Positions 16,267 through 25,927 of a stretch of 64,000 nucleotides of DNA are shown here, in pieces; position 1 is the first letter of the stretch; every line of letters starts with the position of its first letter. A model generated the notes under the pieces. That model searched no databases. It had not been told where the DNA came from and saw only the letters and a program-made list of their open reading frames with translations. Source of the DNA: Clostridiales bacterium (lineage in GTDB: Bacteria; Bacillota; Clostridia; Oscillospirales; Oscillospiraceae); NCBI GenBank assembly GCA_004557735.1, contig SFFV01000014.1, positions 9,765 to 73,764 of the forward strand, given 5' to 3'. A program made the translations under genes and the position numbers.

Positions 16267-17307
16267 TCAGACCTCCCGTAGGGCGCGGATGAGCGCCTCG
16301 TTTTCCGCGCGCGTGCGCACGGCGATGCGGTACCAGCCGGGGCAGAGCCCCGCGTAATTTTCGCCGTTTCGTATGAGGATCCCCTGCTCCCGCAGCGCGG
16401 CGTCCAGCCCGGGCGCGGCGCGGAACAGAAGATAGTTCGCGTCCGAGGGTATCACGCGAAAGCCGAGCGCGGCAAGCTGTTCCGCGAGCCACGCGCGCTC
16501 CGCGCGCACGAGCGCGCGGGTCTTTTCAAGAAAGTCCGTCTCCCCCAGCGCCGCAACACCCGCCGCCTGTGCAAGCGTGGAGACGTTCCACGGCGGCACG
16601 GTCTCGGACATATCGTGCAGCAGCGATGCGTCCGCGCAGAGACCGTAACCGAGCCGGACGCCCGCCATGCCGTAGCTTTTCGTGAACGCCTTGAGGATAA
16701 AAAGCCGCGGGCAGCGCGTGAGGAACGGCTTCAGGCTCTCGCCGCCGTCCGTCAGATCAAGAAAGCACTCGTCCGCGAAAAGGTACGTTCCGAGCTTTTC
16801 GCAGAGCGCGAGAATTTCTTTAAGCAGCGCGCCATCGGCCAGCCGTCCGGTGGGGTTATTCGGGTTGCAGAGGAAAAACACCTCCGGCCTCGTCTCCCGC
16901 AGAAAATTTAGAATGCCGCCGTCCGGCGCAAAATCGTTCTTCTCCGAGAGCGTGTAGCGCGCCACGGCGCAGCCCGTGCGCGCGAGCGCGAGCGAATATT
17001 CCGCAAACGTCGGCGCGAGCTCGGCGGCGCGCTGCGGCCGGACGGCGTCGGCAAAGGCGTATATGAGCTCCGCCGCGCCGCTGCCGCAGAGGATGTATTC
17101 CTCCGGCACGCCCTCCGCCGCGGCGATAGCGGCGCGCAGCGCGCGGCAGTAGGGGTCGGGGTAACGGTGCACCTCGGGCAGCGCACGGGTGATGGCCGCG
17201 AGCACGCTCTCCGGCGTGCCGAAGGGGTTTGTATTGGCGGAAAAGTCCAGCCGGACGTTTCCGGCGTAAACATCCCCGCCGTGGGGGTTTTTCGTATCGT
17301 ACAGCAT
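16267..17307 (-). CDS. cobD: Threonine-phosphate decarboxylase (CobD-type aminotransferase)
   Basis: 346 residues, fold type I PLP enzyme of the HisC/CobD group. Substrate-side motif LDFSANTNPFG (residues ~20-30), NPNNPTG, and the PLP lysine in FTKSYGMAGVRLGY. CobD makes (R)-1-amino-2-propanol phosphate for the corrinoid side chain. Histidinol-phosphate aminotransferase is the alternative from sequence alone, but placement between cbiP and cbiB decides for CobD. It abuts cbiB directly (stop 17308). Confidence 0.92.
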   Translation of the reverse strand: MLYDTKNPHGGDVYAGNVRLDFSANTNPFGTPESVLAAITRALPEVHRYPDPYCRALRAAIAAAEGVPEEYILCGSGAAELIYAFADAVRPQRAAELAPTFAEYSLALARTGCAVARYTLSEKNDFAPDGGILNFLRETRPEVFFLCNPNNPTGRLADGALLKEILALCEKLGTYLFADECFLDLTDGGESLKPFLTRCPRLFILKAFTKSYGMAGVRLGYGLCADASLLHDMSETVPPWNVSTLAQAAGVAALGETDFLEKTRALVRAERAWLAEQLAALGFRVIPSDANYLLFRAAPGLDAALREQGILIRNGENYAGLCPGWYRIAVRTRAENEALIRALREV

Positions 17308-18267
17308 TTACATCACCAGAAGGAAACGGACCGCGCCGAACAAAACGAGCGAGAGCGCCGCCGTCGCGTAGAGCAGCCGCCCCGCGCGGGGGATGTCCTC
17401 GTATTCGATCTCGCGCAGCGCGTCGCCGATGTACGGCTTTTTGTGGAGCTCGCCGTGGTAATACGCATCGCCCGCGAGACGCACGCCGAGCAGGCCCGCG
17501 CACACGGACTCCGTCTGCGCGGAGTTGGGGCTGGCATGGTTCCGGCGGTCGCGCCGCCAGATCCGCCAGCCGTTTTTCGCGTCCATACCGAGCAGCGCGC
17601 CCGCCGCAAGCATGAAAAGCGCCGAAAGACGCGCAGGGATATAGTTCAGCACGTCGTCCATTTTCGCCGGGACAAGGCCGATGTTCTTATACGGCATCTC
17701 GATATACCCGAGCATGGAGTCCATGGTGTTGGCGGCCTTATAGAAAAAGCCGAGCGGAGCGCCGCCGAGCGCGAGAAAGAGCATCGGCGCGATGACGCCG
17801 TCGGAAGCGTTCTCCGCCACGGTCTCCACCGCGGCGCGCGTTACGGCCAGATCGTCCAGCTCCGCGGTATCGCGCCCGACGATCATCGAAACGGCGCGGC
17901 GGTACTCCTCCGGCACGCCCTTTTTCAGCGCGGCATAGACCTTCATGCTCTCGTCGCGCAGCGACCGGGTCGCGAGGATCTGCCAGCACATGATGCTCTC
18001 GAGGACGAGTCCCGCCGCCGGATGGAGACGGTAGGCCGCGTACAGAAGCAGCGCCGGAACGGCGGTCGAGACGAGCACGACAATGACCCAGAGCACGCCT
18101 CCGGCGATGTTCTCGCCGCGGACGGTTTTGGGAAACATGCGCCGCACGAGCTTTTCCGCCGCCGAGATCAGCTTCCCGATCCACACGACCGGGTGCGGGA
18201 TGCTGTGCGGGTCGCCAAGCAGCAGATCGATAAAAAAGCCGATCAGCAGCGCGATGAGATGGTACAT
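17308..18267 (-). CDS. cbiB: Adenosylcobinamide-phosphate synthase
   Basis: 319-residue integral membrane protein with the CbiB N-terminus FFIDLLLGDPHSIPHPVVWIGK and the motifs VGRDTAELD and ENASDGVIAPMLFLALGGAP. It attaches aminopropanol (phosphate) to adenosylcobyric acid. It is followed immediately by cobD, which supplies the side-chain precursor. Confidence 0.95.
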   Translation of the reverse strand: MYHLIALLIGFFIDLLLGDPHSIPHPVVWIGKLISAAEKLVRRMFPKTVRGENIAGGVLWVIVVLVSTAVPALLLYAAYRLHPAAGLVLESIMCWQILATRSLRDESMKVYAALKKGVPEEYRRAVSMIVGRDTAELDDLAVTRAAVETVAENASDGVIAPMLFLALGGAPLGFFYKAANTMDSMLGYIEMPYKNIGLVPAKMDDVLNYIPARLSALFMLAAGALLGMDAKNGWRIWRRDRRNHASPNSAQTESVCAGLLGVRLAGDAYYHGELHKKPYIGDALREIEYEDIPRAGRLLYATAALSLVLFGAVRFLLVM

Positions 18268-18274
18268 CGGTTCT

Positions 18275-20236
18275 TCACCCCTGCATGGTAAAAATGTATA
18301 CCGGGTTTTGTCCGGTCATCAGATGGTACGCGCCGGCTTTGCGGCTGCGCGCGGCGGTGAGAGACACCGCCTCCGTTTCGCGAAACGGAAACGCCTTCAC
18401 GCACTCGGTAAGCTCCGCAACGGATTCGAGCGTTACCGCCGTCGCCACGATGCGCACGCGCGGATTTTTCTCCAGCAGCAGCGCGATGATCTCCTTCATA
18501 TGGCCGGTCGTCCCGCCGAGAAAGGCGTGCGTCGGCGCGGGGAGATCGGCGCAGGCGTCCGGCGCGGTGCCGGAAACGGGCGTCACATTGTCGGTGTGGA
18601 ACCTGCGGAGATTTTCGCGCAGGATATCAAAGGCGGCGTCTTTGCGCTCCACGGCGTATACGCGCCCTCTTCGGGCGGCCATCGCCGCCTCGACGGTGAC
18701 GCTGCCCGTGCCCGCGCCGACGTCCCAGACAACGGAGTCTTCGTGCAGCGCGAGCTTTGAGAGGCACACGGCGCGGATCTCGCTTTTCGTCATCGGCACG
18801 CTCTCGGCGCGCGAAAACGCCTCGTCCGGCAGCCCCGCCGTTACGGGCAGCGGTTCGCCGCCGTATTCAATGAGCGCCACGGCGAGACTTTCAAAATGTC
18901 TTTCCGAAAGCTCCTCCGCCGTGCCGGTGGTGATGGCCTCGTCGGGGTAGCTCAGATGCTCGCCGACCGAAACACGCGCCGCGCCCATGCCGTTTTCCGT
19001 AAGCGCGCGGCAGAGCTTTCCCATGCCGTTTTCGCCGCCGACGAGTGCGAAGACCCGCCGTCCCTGCGCGAGCGGGAGCAAAATCGGCTCGCTCCGGCCG
19101 TGGAGCGTAACGGGGAGCACATCCTCGTAAGACGTGCCAAGCCTCGCGCAGAGGCAGGAGAGCGAGCTCAGCCCCGGCAGCACCGTGACACGGCAGCCGG
19201 CGAGCAGCGGCAGGAGCTTCTTCGTGCCGCTGAAAAAGCCGGTGTCGCCGGACATAACGACCGCGAACGAGCGGTATTCCGGGTGCGCGAGAATGTAATC
19301 GCGGATATCCTCCGGCGCGATGGCGGCATGCACTGCCTGTCCGGGCGCGGCGGCGGCTTCGATCATCCGCGCCGCGCCGATGAGACACCCGGCGCGGGAC
19401 AGCGCCTCGCGCGCCTCGCCGGTGAGCGCGGCGCGGCTGCCGGGGCCGAGCCCCACGACGGCGACCTCCGGCTTTGCGGAAAAGCCGAACCGGCGGCAGA
19501 GAAGCTCCACCGTTTCCGCGGCGGAGAGCCCCTCGCGCTGCGGCGGACGGCCGATGATGACCGGCACCGCGCCCGTTTCCGCCGCGGCGGCGATCTTTTC
19601 TTCAAATCCTCCGGCGCTGCCGGAGGCCTTCGTTACGAGATACGCCGCGCCGATGCTCCGGAGCACGGCGGCGTTGAGTTCCCTGGAAAACGGCCCCTGC
19701 ATCGCGAGAATGTGCGCCGGCGGCAGACCCGCCTCGCGGCAGGCGCGGAGCGAATCCTCCATCGGCAGCACGCGGGCGTAAGCACGCGAAGCGAAATTGC
19801 GGACGGACGCAAAGGCGTGCAGCTCCCGGCTGCCGGTCGTAAGCAGGATGTTCCCGTCCACGCGGTCGAGATACTCCGCCGCTCCGGCGGCGTCCTCGAC
19901 AAAGACGGCGTTTTCCGGCGCAGCCGTGTCGGGCCGCAGGAGCCGGAGATACTCCGTGTCCGTGCCGGCACAGGTCGCGGCGATGCTCTCGGTGATGCGC
20001 TTGGCGTACGGGTGCGTCGCGTCGATGACAAGATCAAAGCGCTCGCGGCGGAAGAGCTCCGCCATCTCCTCGCGCGGCAGAGGCCGCGCGGAAATGCGCA
20101 GCCCCTCTCCCTGCGGGAGCAGCGTTTCGCCGTATTCCGTAGCCACGCACACGGTCACGTCCGCGCTCTGCCCGGCGAGAAACTCGGCGATCTCGCGTCC
20201 CTCGGTCGTGCCGGCAAATACGCAGAGCTTAGGCAT
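18275..20236 (-). CDS. Trifunctional CbiJ-CbiE-CbiT fusion
   Basis: 653 residues, three enzymes in one chain. Residues 1-~257 are CbiJ-like precorrin-6A reductase (VFAGTTEGREIAEFLAG, DLVIDATHPYA). Residues ~258-460 are CbiE, a tetrapyrrole methylase (VVGLGPGSRAALTG, VMSGDTGFFSGTKKL) for C5. Residues ~465-653 are CbiT (MTKSEIRAVCLSKL, VWDVGAGTGSVTVEAA) for C15 methylation and decarboxylation. CbiE-CbiT fusion is common (CobL); the added N-terminal CbiJ is less usual. It overlaps cbiH by 8 nt. Confidence 0.93.
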   Translation of the reverse strand: MPKLCVFAGTTEGREIAEFLAGQSADVTVCVATEYGETLLPQGEGLRISARPLPREEMAELFRRERFDLVIDATHPYAKRITESIAATCAGTDTEYLRLLRPDTAAPENAVFVEDAAGAAEYLDRVDGNILLTTGSRELHAFASVRNFASRAYARVLPMEDSLRACREAGLPPAHILAMQGPFSRELNAAVLRSIGAAYLVTKASGSAGGFEEKIAAAAETGAVPVIIGRPPQREGLSAAETVELLCRRFGFSAKPEVAVVGLGPGSRAALTGEAREALSRAGCLIGAARMIEAAAAPGQAVHAAIAPEDIRDYILAHPEYRSFAVVMSGDTGFFSGTKKLLPLLAGCRVTVLPGLSSLSCLCARLGTSYEDVLPVTLHGRSEPILLPLAQGRRVFALVGGENGMGKLCRALTENGMGAARVSVGEHLSYPDEAITTGTAEELSERHFESLAVALIEYGGEPLPVTAGLPDEAFSRAESVPMTKSEIRAVCLSKLALHEDSVVWDVGAGTGSVTVEAAMAARRGRVYAVERKDAAFDILRENLRRFHTDNVTPVSGTAPDACADLPAPTHAFLGGTTGHMKEIIALLLEKNPRVRIVATAVTLESVAELTECVKAFPFRETEAVSLTAARSRKAGAYHLMTGQNPVYIFTMQG

Positions 20237-20975
20237 CCGGCACCTCTTTGCGGCGGTAGCCGCGCGGCGTCACCATCGCGCCGCCGATCATTTTCGTCAT
20301 GGCGTTGCCGATGAACACGGTGCTGAACATATCCACATCGGCATCGCGCAGCGCGCCGAGCGTCATATACTCGCCCGCCTCGCCCTCGCGCCCGATGGAA
20401 TGCGCCACGCCGCAGGGCCGGTCCTCCGGCAGATACCGCAGCAGGATATCGCACGCCATGCGGAGATTGTCCGGGCGGCCCTTGCTGCGGGGGTTATAAA
20501 GCACGATGCCGAGATCCGCCTCGGCGGCGCACGCGAGCCGCTTTTCGATCTTCTCCCACGGCGTCAGCCGGTTGCTCAGACTGATGACGGCAAAGTCGTG
20601 CGTGAGCGGCGCGCCGAGCAGCGCGCCGCCGCTGCACGCGGCGGTGAGGCCGGGGATGACCTCGATCTCTGGCTCGGCTGCCTCGCCGCGCAGCTCATAG
20701 AGCAGCGCCGCCATGCCGTAAATGCCGCTGTCGCCGGAGCAGATCATCGCAACGGTCTTTCCGCCGCGCGCCGTTTCGAGCGCCATTTCGCAGCGCTCCA
20801 CCTCGCGCAGCATCGGCGTGGTGAGAAATTCCTTATCCGCGTAGCGCTCCTTCACGAGATCGACGTACACGGTATACCCGACGATCACGTCGCACTCGCG
20901 CAGCGCGCGGTCGGCGCGGATCGTCATATTTTCATAGTTTCCGGGGCCGATGCCCACAACAGCCAGCTTACGCAA
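20229..20975 (-). CDS. cbiH: Cobalt-precorrin-3 C17-methyltransferase
   Basis: 248 residues, tetrapyrrole methylase with VVGIGPGNYENMTIRA (5-20), the CbiH-specific CSGDSGIYGMAALLYEL and IPGLTAACSGGALLGAPLTHDF. It performs ring contraction with C17 methylation. It overlaps cbiG (8 nt) and the cbiJET gene (8 nt), indicating tight translational coupling. Confidence 0.95.
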   Translation of the reverse strand: MRKLAVVGIGPGNYENMTIRADRALRECDVIVGYTVYVDLVKERYADKEFLTTPMLREVERCEMALETARGGKTVAMICSGDSGIYGMAALLYELRGEAAEPEIEVIPGLTAACSGGALLGAPLTHDFAVISLSNRLTPWEKIEKRLACAAEADLGIVLYNPRSKGRPDNLRMACDILLRYLPEDRPCGVAHSIGREGEAGEYMTLGALRDADVDMFSTVFIGNAMTKMIGGAMVTPRGYRRKEVPDA

Positions 20976-21987
20976 AGCGCACCTCCCAATGTTCTGCCGC
21001 CGCCGCCACGGTCACGCCGCTGCGGGCGGTCTTTTTTACCAATAACGTTTCGGCGTTTCGGAGCGCGGCTCTCTCGCACACGTTGTCCACGCCGGTGATG
21101 CTTTTCACAAATTCCGAAGGGGTGAACTCGCCGCGCACCGCGCGCAGCTCGTCCGCCGTGTAAAACTCCGCGCTCAGCCCCTCCGAGCGGCAGTAGGCGA
21201 GAAGCCCCGCCTCCTTCGCCTTGAGATCGATGGACGCGGCGCACTTCACCGCGCGCCGGTCGATGCCGTGCGCGGCGAGCGCTTCGTTCACCGCCGCGCG
21301 GATCGTTTCCTCGTCCGTTCCCTTCCGGCAGCCGATGCCAAGACGCACGACGCGCGGGACGAGCCGCAGCGTCTTTGCAAACGGCGTCTTTTCATAGACG
21401 CCGACGTATACGCCGAGCGCGCCGGCATCGCCCGGCGCGAGCCCGCGCGGCAGGTCCGTCACGACCGGAAAATCGCTGAGAAACGGCACGTCCCCCTCGA
21501 GCACGGCGGCGGACACGGCCTTCGCGAGCGGCAGGCTCGCGATGGCGCAGCCATTCTGCACCGCCCACGCGTCCACGGAGAAGCGGCCGTTGATGTCGGT
21601 CGCCGTCGTGATGACCGCCTGCGCGCCGAGCGAGGCGGCAAGCGCTTTGGCCAGCTCGTTCGCCCCGCCGATATGGCCCGAGAGCACGGGGATCACATAC
21701 TGCCCCAGCTCATCAAGCACGAGCACCGCGGGGTCGGTCGCCTTGCTTTTGAGATGCGGCGCGACCTCCCGCACGGCGAGCCCGACGCTCGAAACAAAGA
21801 TCATGGCCTGCACGCCCCCGAAGATCGGCCCGTAAAACTCCCTCGCCGGACGGCCGAGCGGCGCGAAGCCGTCCTCCGCAAACCGCTCCATGGTATACGG
21901 CTGTATGTCCCAGTCCGCCAGCGCCGCCATGACGCGGCGCGCCGTGGCGCAGCCGCGGCGGCTGTAGGCGAAGAGCGCGGCGTTCAT
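20968..21987 (-). CDS. cbiG: Cobalt-precorrin-5A hydrolase
   Basis: 339 residues. Motifs typical of CbiG: IFVSSVGLAVREVAPHLKSKATDPAVLVLDE, VIPVLSGHIGGANELA (about residues 60-115) and the C-terminal domain start RLGIGCRKGT. It opens the delta-lactone of cobalt-precorrin-5A, releasing acetaldehyde, and its presence marks the anaerobic cobalt-early route. ATGA overlap with cbiF. Confidence 0.95.
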   Translation of the reverse strand: MNAALFAYSRRGCATARRVMAALADWDIQPYTMERFAEDGFAPLGRPAREFYGPIFGGVQAMIFVSSVGLAVREVAPHLKSKATDPAVLVLDELGQYVIPVLSGHIGGANELAKALAASLGAQAVITTATDINGRFSVDAWAVQNGCAIASLPLAKAVSAAVLEGDVPFLSDFPVVTDLPRGLAPGDAGALGVYVGVYEKTPFAKTLRLVPRVVRLGIGCRKGTDEETIRAAVNEALAAHGIDRRAVKCAASIDLKAKEAGLLAYCRSEGLSAEFYTADELRAVRGEFTPSEFVKSITGVDNVCERAALRNAETLLVKKTARSGVTVAAAAEHWEVRFA

Positions 21988-22739
21988 TCCGTGGCCTCCC
22001 GGAACTCCGTGGTGAAGCCGGGATGGTACAAAAGCGAGCGGAGATACTTATCCCCCATGCACTCGCCCACGATGATGAGGCTCGTTTTCGTAAGGCCGTT
22101 TTCCATAACGGTCTTATGCAGCGTCCCGACGGTGCAGCGGAAGATCTTCTCCTCGGGCCACGTCGCCTTGTATACGACCGCCGCGGGCGTGCTCTCGGGG
22201 TAGCCGCCCGCGAGCAGCTCGCGCTGGAGCTTTTCGGTGAGACTCGTGCTGAGGAAGAGCACCATCGTCGCCTGATGCGCGGCGAGCGCCGCGATGGACT
22301 GCTTTTCCGGCACCGGCGTCCGGCCCGGCGCGCGGGTGATGATGACGGTCTGGCTCACGTCGGGCAGCGTGTACTCCGTTTTGAGCGAGGCCGCCGCGCC
22401 GCAGAACGCGCTCACGCCGGGGCATACGTCGTAGGCAATGCCGAGCTTGTCGAGCTCGTCGAACTGCTCGCGCACCGCGCCGAAAATGCTCGAGTCGCCG
22501 GTGTGGAGACGGACGGTCGTTTCCCCCGCGGCCTCGGCCTTTCGGATGGCGTCGATGACCTGCTCGAGCGTCATTTCGGCGCTGTTGTAAATGCGGCAGT
22601 CCTTCCGGCAGTACGCAAGCAGCGCGGGGTTCACGAGACTTCCGGCGTAGATGACCACGTCACACTCGCCGAGCAGCTTCGCTCCCCGCACCGTGATGAG
22701 ATCGGCAGCGCCGCTGCCGGCTCCGACAAAATGTACCAT
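21984..22739 (-). CDS. cbiF: Cobalt-precorrin-4 C11-methyltransferase
   Basis: 251 residues, tetrapyrrole methylase: VHFVGAGSGAADLITVRGAKLL at the N-terminus, the CbiF hallmark VVIYAGSLVNPALL, then LHTGDSSIFGAVREQ and CPGVSAFCGAAA. It methylates C11. It lies 6 nt after cbiD and overlaps cbiG by 4 nt. Confidence 0.95.
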   Translation of the reverse strand: MVHFVGAGSGAADLITVRGAKLLGECDVVIYAGSLVNPALLAYCRKDCRIYNSAEMTLEQVIDAIRKAEAAGETTVRLHTGDSSIFGAVREQFDELDKLGIAYDVCPGVSAFCGAAASLKTEYTLPDVSQTVIITRAPGRTPVPEKQSIAALAAHQATMVLFLSTSLTEKLQRELLAGGYPESTPAAVVYKATWPEEKIFRCTVGTLHKTVMENGLTKTSLIIVGECMGDKYLRSLLYHPGFTTEFREATE

Positions 22740-22745
22740 ACGATT

Positions 22746-23873
22746 TCATTCCTCCATGATCTTTTTGAGAAGCGCCGGGGCGTTTTCGCTCTGCCCCAGA
22801 ACGCCGTATTCCTTGGAAAACATCAAAAGGCCGACCTCCATGCCGTCCGCGCGGTGCGCGAGATGGAAGAGCGCCCTTTCCGTGACGCGCGCGAGCGCCG
22901 GGGCGTCCCGACCGCATTCGCGCAGGATGCGCACCGCGTCGTCGCACGCGGCGCAGTCGAGTATCTCGCGGATGTGCTCCGCGTCCACGCCCGCCGCCGC
23001 AGCGTGCGCGGCGAGGATCTCCATGCGGCAGTCGCCGTATTTGGAGTGGGTGTTCATCATGCCGCCCGCGGTCTTTACGAGCTTGCCGACATGCCCGACG
23101 AGCAGCGCGCCGCGAAAGCCGAGCGCGCGGCAGATATCGAGCGCGTCGCCGAGGAAGTTGGAGACCTGCACCGCGGTATTCAGATCGACGTTGAGATTCT
23201 GCCGGATGAAGTCCGAGCCGTAGTTGCCCGGCGTGAGCAGGGCGTATTCCTTCCCCATCGCGCGGCGCTGCCGCAGCTCCACGCGGATGGTCTCCACGAG
23301 CGCCGCTTCGCTCATCGGCTCCACGATGCCGGTCGTTCCGAGGATGGATATCCCGCCGACGATGCCGAGACGGGGGTTGAACGTCTTTTTCGCGAGAGCC
23401 TCACCCTCGGGCGCGGAGATGACCACGTCCAGCCCGCCGGAGGAATCCGTGAGCGCCATGACCTCCTCCACGTTCTCGCGGATCATCTGCCGCGGCACGG
23501 AGTTGATGGCGGCGTTTCCGACCGGCTGGTCGAGCCCGCGCTTTGTCACGCGGCCGACGCCCTCGCCGCCGTCGATATGCACGCCCGGCTCGTCCGTCCG
23601 GCGAACCGAAGCAAAAATGAGCGTGCCTTTCGTCACATCGGGGTCGTCCCCGCTGTCCTTTTCGATGGCGCAGGAGACGCTGTCCGCGCGCATCGTGATC
23701 TCACGCACGGCGAGTTCGAGCCGGATGCCCTTCGGCGTATCGAGCGTGATGGTCTCCTTCCTCCGGCCGGTGAGCAGCATCCATGCCGCCGCCTTGGCCG
23801 CCGCCGCGGCGCACGAGCCGGTCGTATATCCGAGCCGGAGACGCTTGCCGTCCTTTTCGATATACTGTTCCAT
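22746..23873 (-). CDS. cbiD: Cobalt-precorrin-5B C1-methyltransferase
   Basis: 375 residues with the diagnostic CbiD N-terminus LGYTTGSCAAAAAKAA (about 14-29) and GTTGIVEPMSEAAL plus NYGSDFI further on. CbiD methylates C1 in the anaerobic pathway and is unrelated to the other methylases. It begins 1 nt after the cbiC stop. Confidence 0.95.
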   Translation of the reverse strand: MEQYIEKDGKRLRLGYTTGSCAAAAAKAAAWMLLTGRRKETITLDTPKGIRLELAVREITMRADSVSCAIEKDSGDDPDVTKGTLIFASVRRTDEPGVHIDGGEGVGRVTKRGLDQPVGNAAINSVPRQMIRENVEEVMALTDSSGGLDVVISAPEGEALAKKTFNPRLGIVGGISILGTTGIVEPMSEAALVETIRVELRQRRAMGKEYALLTPGNYGSDFIRQNLNVDLNTAVQVSNFLGDALDICRALGFRGALLVGHVGKLVKTAGGMMNTHSKYGDCRMEILAAHAAAAGVDAEHIREILDCAACDDAVRILRECGRDAPALARVTERALFHLAHRADGMEVGLLMFSKEYGVLGQSENAPALLKKIMEE

Positions 23874-23874
23874 A

Positions 23875-24498
23875 TTACCGCAGGATCTGATAAAGCAGCG
23901 CGTTGCAGATGGCGGCAGCGACGTTGCTGCCGCCCTTGCGGCCGCGGGCGATGATGTGCGGCACCGGGGAATCGAGGAAGAGCTCCTTGCTCTCCACCAC
24001 GTTCACGAACCCGACCGGCACGCCGATGATGAGCGCGGGGTCGAGCTTTCTCTCTTCGATGAGGCCGTGCAGCGCGATGAGCGCCGTGGGCGCGTTGCCG
24101 ATGGCGAAAATGCACTTCCCCGGCAGCTGCGCCGCCTTCTCCATGGAGACGATCGCGCGCGTGACGCCGCGCTCCTTCGCCTCGGCGGCGACGTCCGCAT
24201 CGGACATGAAGCAGTGCACCTCGCCGCCGAGACGGCCGAGGATCGTTTTGTTGATGCCCGCTTTCGCCATCTGCGTGTCCGTGACGATGTGGCAGCCCGC
24301 GCGGAGCGCGTCGAGTCCCTTCGTCACGGCGTGCGGGGAGAACACAAGATTCTGCACATAGTCAAAATCCGCGGTCGTGTGGATAACGCGCTTGATGACA
24401 AGCTCGTTTTCCGCCTCGAGCTTCGTATCGCCGAGCAGCTCGGTGATGATGGCAAAGCTGCGCTTTTCAATGTCCATGGGTTTAATATTTTCCATCAT
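23875..24498 (-). CDS. cbiC: Cobalt-precorrin-8 methylmutase
   Basis: 207 residues. The motif VIKRVIHTTADFDY contains the catalytic His that moves the methyl from C11 to C12; IVTDTQMAKAGIN and IGVPVGFVNVVESKE are also family segments. Its 5' end overlaps cbiA by 17 nt; the start is either of two adjacent ATGs (24498 or 24495). Confidence 0.95.
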   Translation of the reverse strand: MMENIKPMDIEKRSFAIITELLGDTKLEAENELVIKRVIHTTADFDYVQNLVFSPHAVTKGLDALRAGCHIVTDTQMAKAGINKTILGRLGGEVHCFMSDADVAAEAKERGVTRAIVSMEKAAQLPGKCIFAIGNAPTALIALHGLIEERKLDPALIIGVPVGFVNVVESKELFLDSPVPHIIARGRKGGSNVAAAICNALLYQILR

Positions 24499-25831
24499 GG
24501 CGGTGTTTCTCCTTTATACAGGCGTCATAAAAGCTGTAAAGAAATTCCAGGTTGGAATAGAAATGAAAATGCGGATAGCCCGCATAGAGCGTATCGGAGG
24601 CCACAGCGCACTCCCAGCGCCGTCCCGTCGGCTTTTCGGCGGCAAAGGCGTCGCCGGGGCAGGTGCAGTCCCAGTGGTGGAACTCGTGCGCGGCGATCTC
24701 GCCTCCCGCGCGGCAGAGAAGATTGTCCTTCTTCGCGCGCAGCGTCACATATCCGAAGCGGGTGAGCTTTCCGGTATCGAAGCATGTCCCCGGCAGGAAG
24801 CCTGCCATGGGCTCATCGCCGATGGCTTCGGTGAGATACATGAACCCGCCGCATTCGGCGATGCACGGCACGCCCCGCTCCAGCGCCGCGCGGACGGACG
24901 CGCGCATGGAGGCGTTTTCGCTGAGCTCCTTCGCGTACAGCTCCGGGTATCCTCCGCCGAGATAGAGCCCGTCGATATCTTCCGGCAGCGCGCCGTCGGT
25001 GATCGGGCTGAACGGCACGAGCTCGCCGCCCATCTCCCGCACGGCGTCGAGACTGTCTTCATAATAAAAGCAGAAGGCGTTGTCCCGCGCAACGGCGAGC
25101 CGGATCTTCTCCCTTCGCGGCAGCGCGGCGGGCGTATAGTCCAAGGGCGCGGCCTCGTGCGCGAGCGCGAGAAGCGCGTCGATATCCAGCGTCTTTTCCG
25201 CCTGCGCGGCGAGCGCCTGCATCTTTTCGCGCAGGTTTTGTATCTCTCCTGCCGTCACGAGTCCCAGATGGCGGCTCTCGAGCACGCATTCGTCGAGCCG
25301 CGGCAGAAAGCCGAAGCAGCGGATGCCGAAGCGCTCCTCGATGGCGGCGGAGAGCGCCGAATACGTCATGGCGGTACACTGGTTGAGTATAACGCCGCGG
25401 ATGCCGCTCTCCGGCCGGAAGCGCAAAAACCCTTCGATGACCGCGAGCACCGAGAGCGCTGCGCCGCGCGCGTTCACCACGAGCACGACCGGCGTTTTCG
25501 TAACGATAGCGATCTCATAGGCGCTCGTTTTCCATGTGGTGAGACCCGCGCCGTCATAAAAGCCCATCGCGCCCTCGATGACGCTCACGTCGCATCCTGC
25601 TGCGTTTTTGGCAAGCAGGTACCGGAGCGTGTTTTCTGAAAAGAAATGCAGATCGAGATTGGCGCTCCTTGCGCCGATGATGCGGCTGTGAAACATCGGG
25701 TCGATGTAATCCGGCCCGCATTTGAACGCGCCGGTTTTCAAGCCGCGGTTCACCAGCGTCTGCAATACGGCGCACACGACCGTCGTTTTACCGCAGCCGC
25801 TGCTTGTGCCGGAGATCATTATTCGGTCCAT
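24482..25831 (-). CDS. cbiA: Cobyrinate a,c-diamide synthase
   Basis: 449 residues. N-terminal P-loop ISGTSSGCGKTTVVCAVL (6-23) and a C-terminal glutamine amidotransferase domain with CIAECGGFMYL (nucleophile Cys) and HEFHHWD. It amidates carboxylates a and c. The start at 25831 has GGGGAG 6 nt upstream; the longer in-frame reading would run through the leader terminator and is rejected. First gene of the main operon. Confidence 0.94.
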   Translation of the reverse strand: MDRIMISGTSSGCGKTTVVCAVLQTLVNRGLKTGAFKCGPDYIDPMFHSRIIGARSANLDLHFFSENTLRYLLAKNAAGCDVSVIEGAMGFYDGAGLTTWKTSAYEIAIVTKTPVVLVVNARGAALSVLAVIEGFLRFRPESGIRGVILNQCTAMTYSALSAAIEERFGIRCFGFLPRLDECVLESRHLGLVTAGEIQNLREKMQALAAQAEKTLDIDALLALAHEAAPLDYTPAALPRREKIRLAVARDNAFCFYYEDSLDAVREMGGELVPFSPITDGALPEDIDGLYLGGGYPELYAKELSENASMRASVRAALERGVPCIAECGGFMYLTEAIGDEPMAGFLPGTCFDTGKLTRFGYVTLRAKKDNLLCRAGGEIAAHEFHHWDCTCPGDAFAAEKPTGRRWECAVASDTLYAGYPHFHFYSNLEFLYSFYDACIKEKHRHDGKY

Positions 25832-25849
25832 GAGATTCTCCCCGCGCAG

Positions 25850-25883
25850 AAAAGCCGCGGCGGTTCGAAAGAACCGCCGCGGC
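25850..25883 (-). terminator. Terminator of the riboswitch expression platform (cob operon)
   Basis: 13-bp GC-rich stem (25883-25871 with 25866-25854, loop TTTC) followed on the minus strand by TTTTCT. It lies between the cobalamin aptamer and cbiA, so ligand binding should favour termination. Confidence 0.82.
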
Positions 25884-25927
25884 CGTTTTTCCGCTGACAT
25901 GATGTTTTCCCCCTTCGCCGGGGATTC

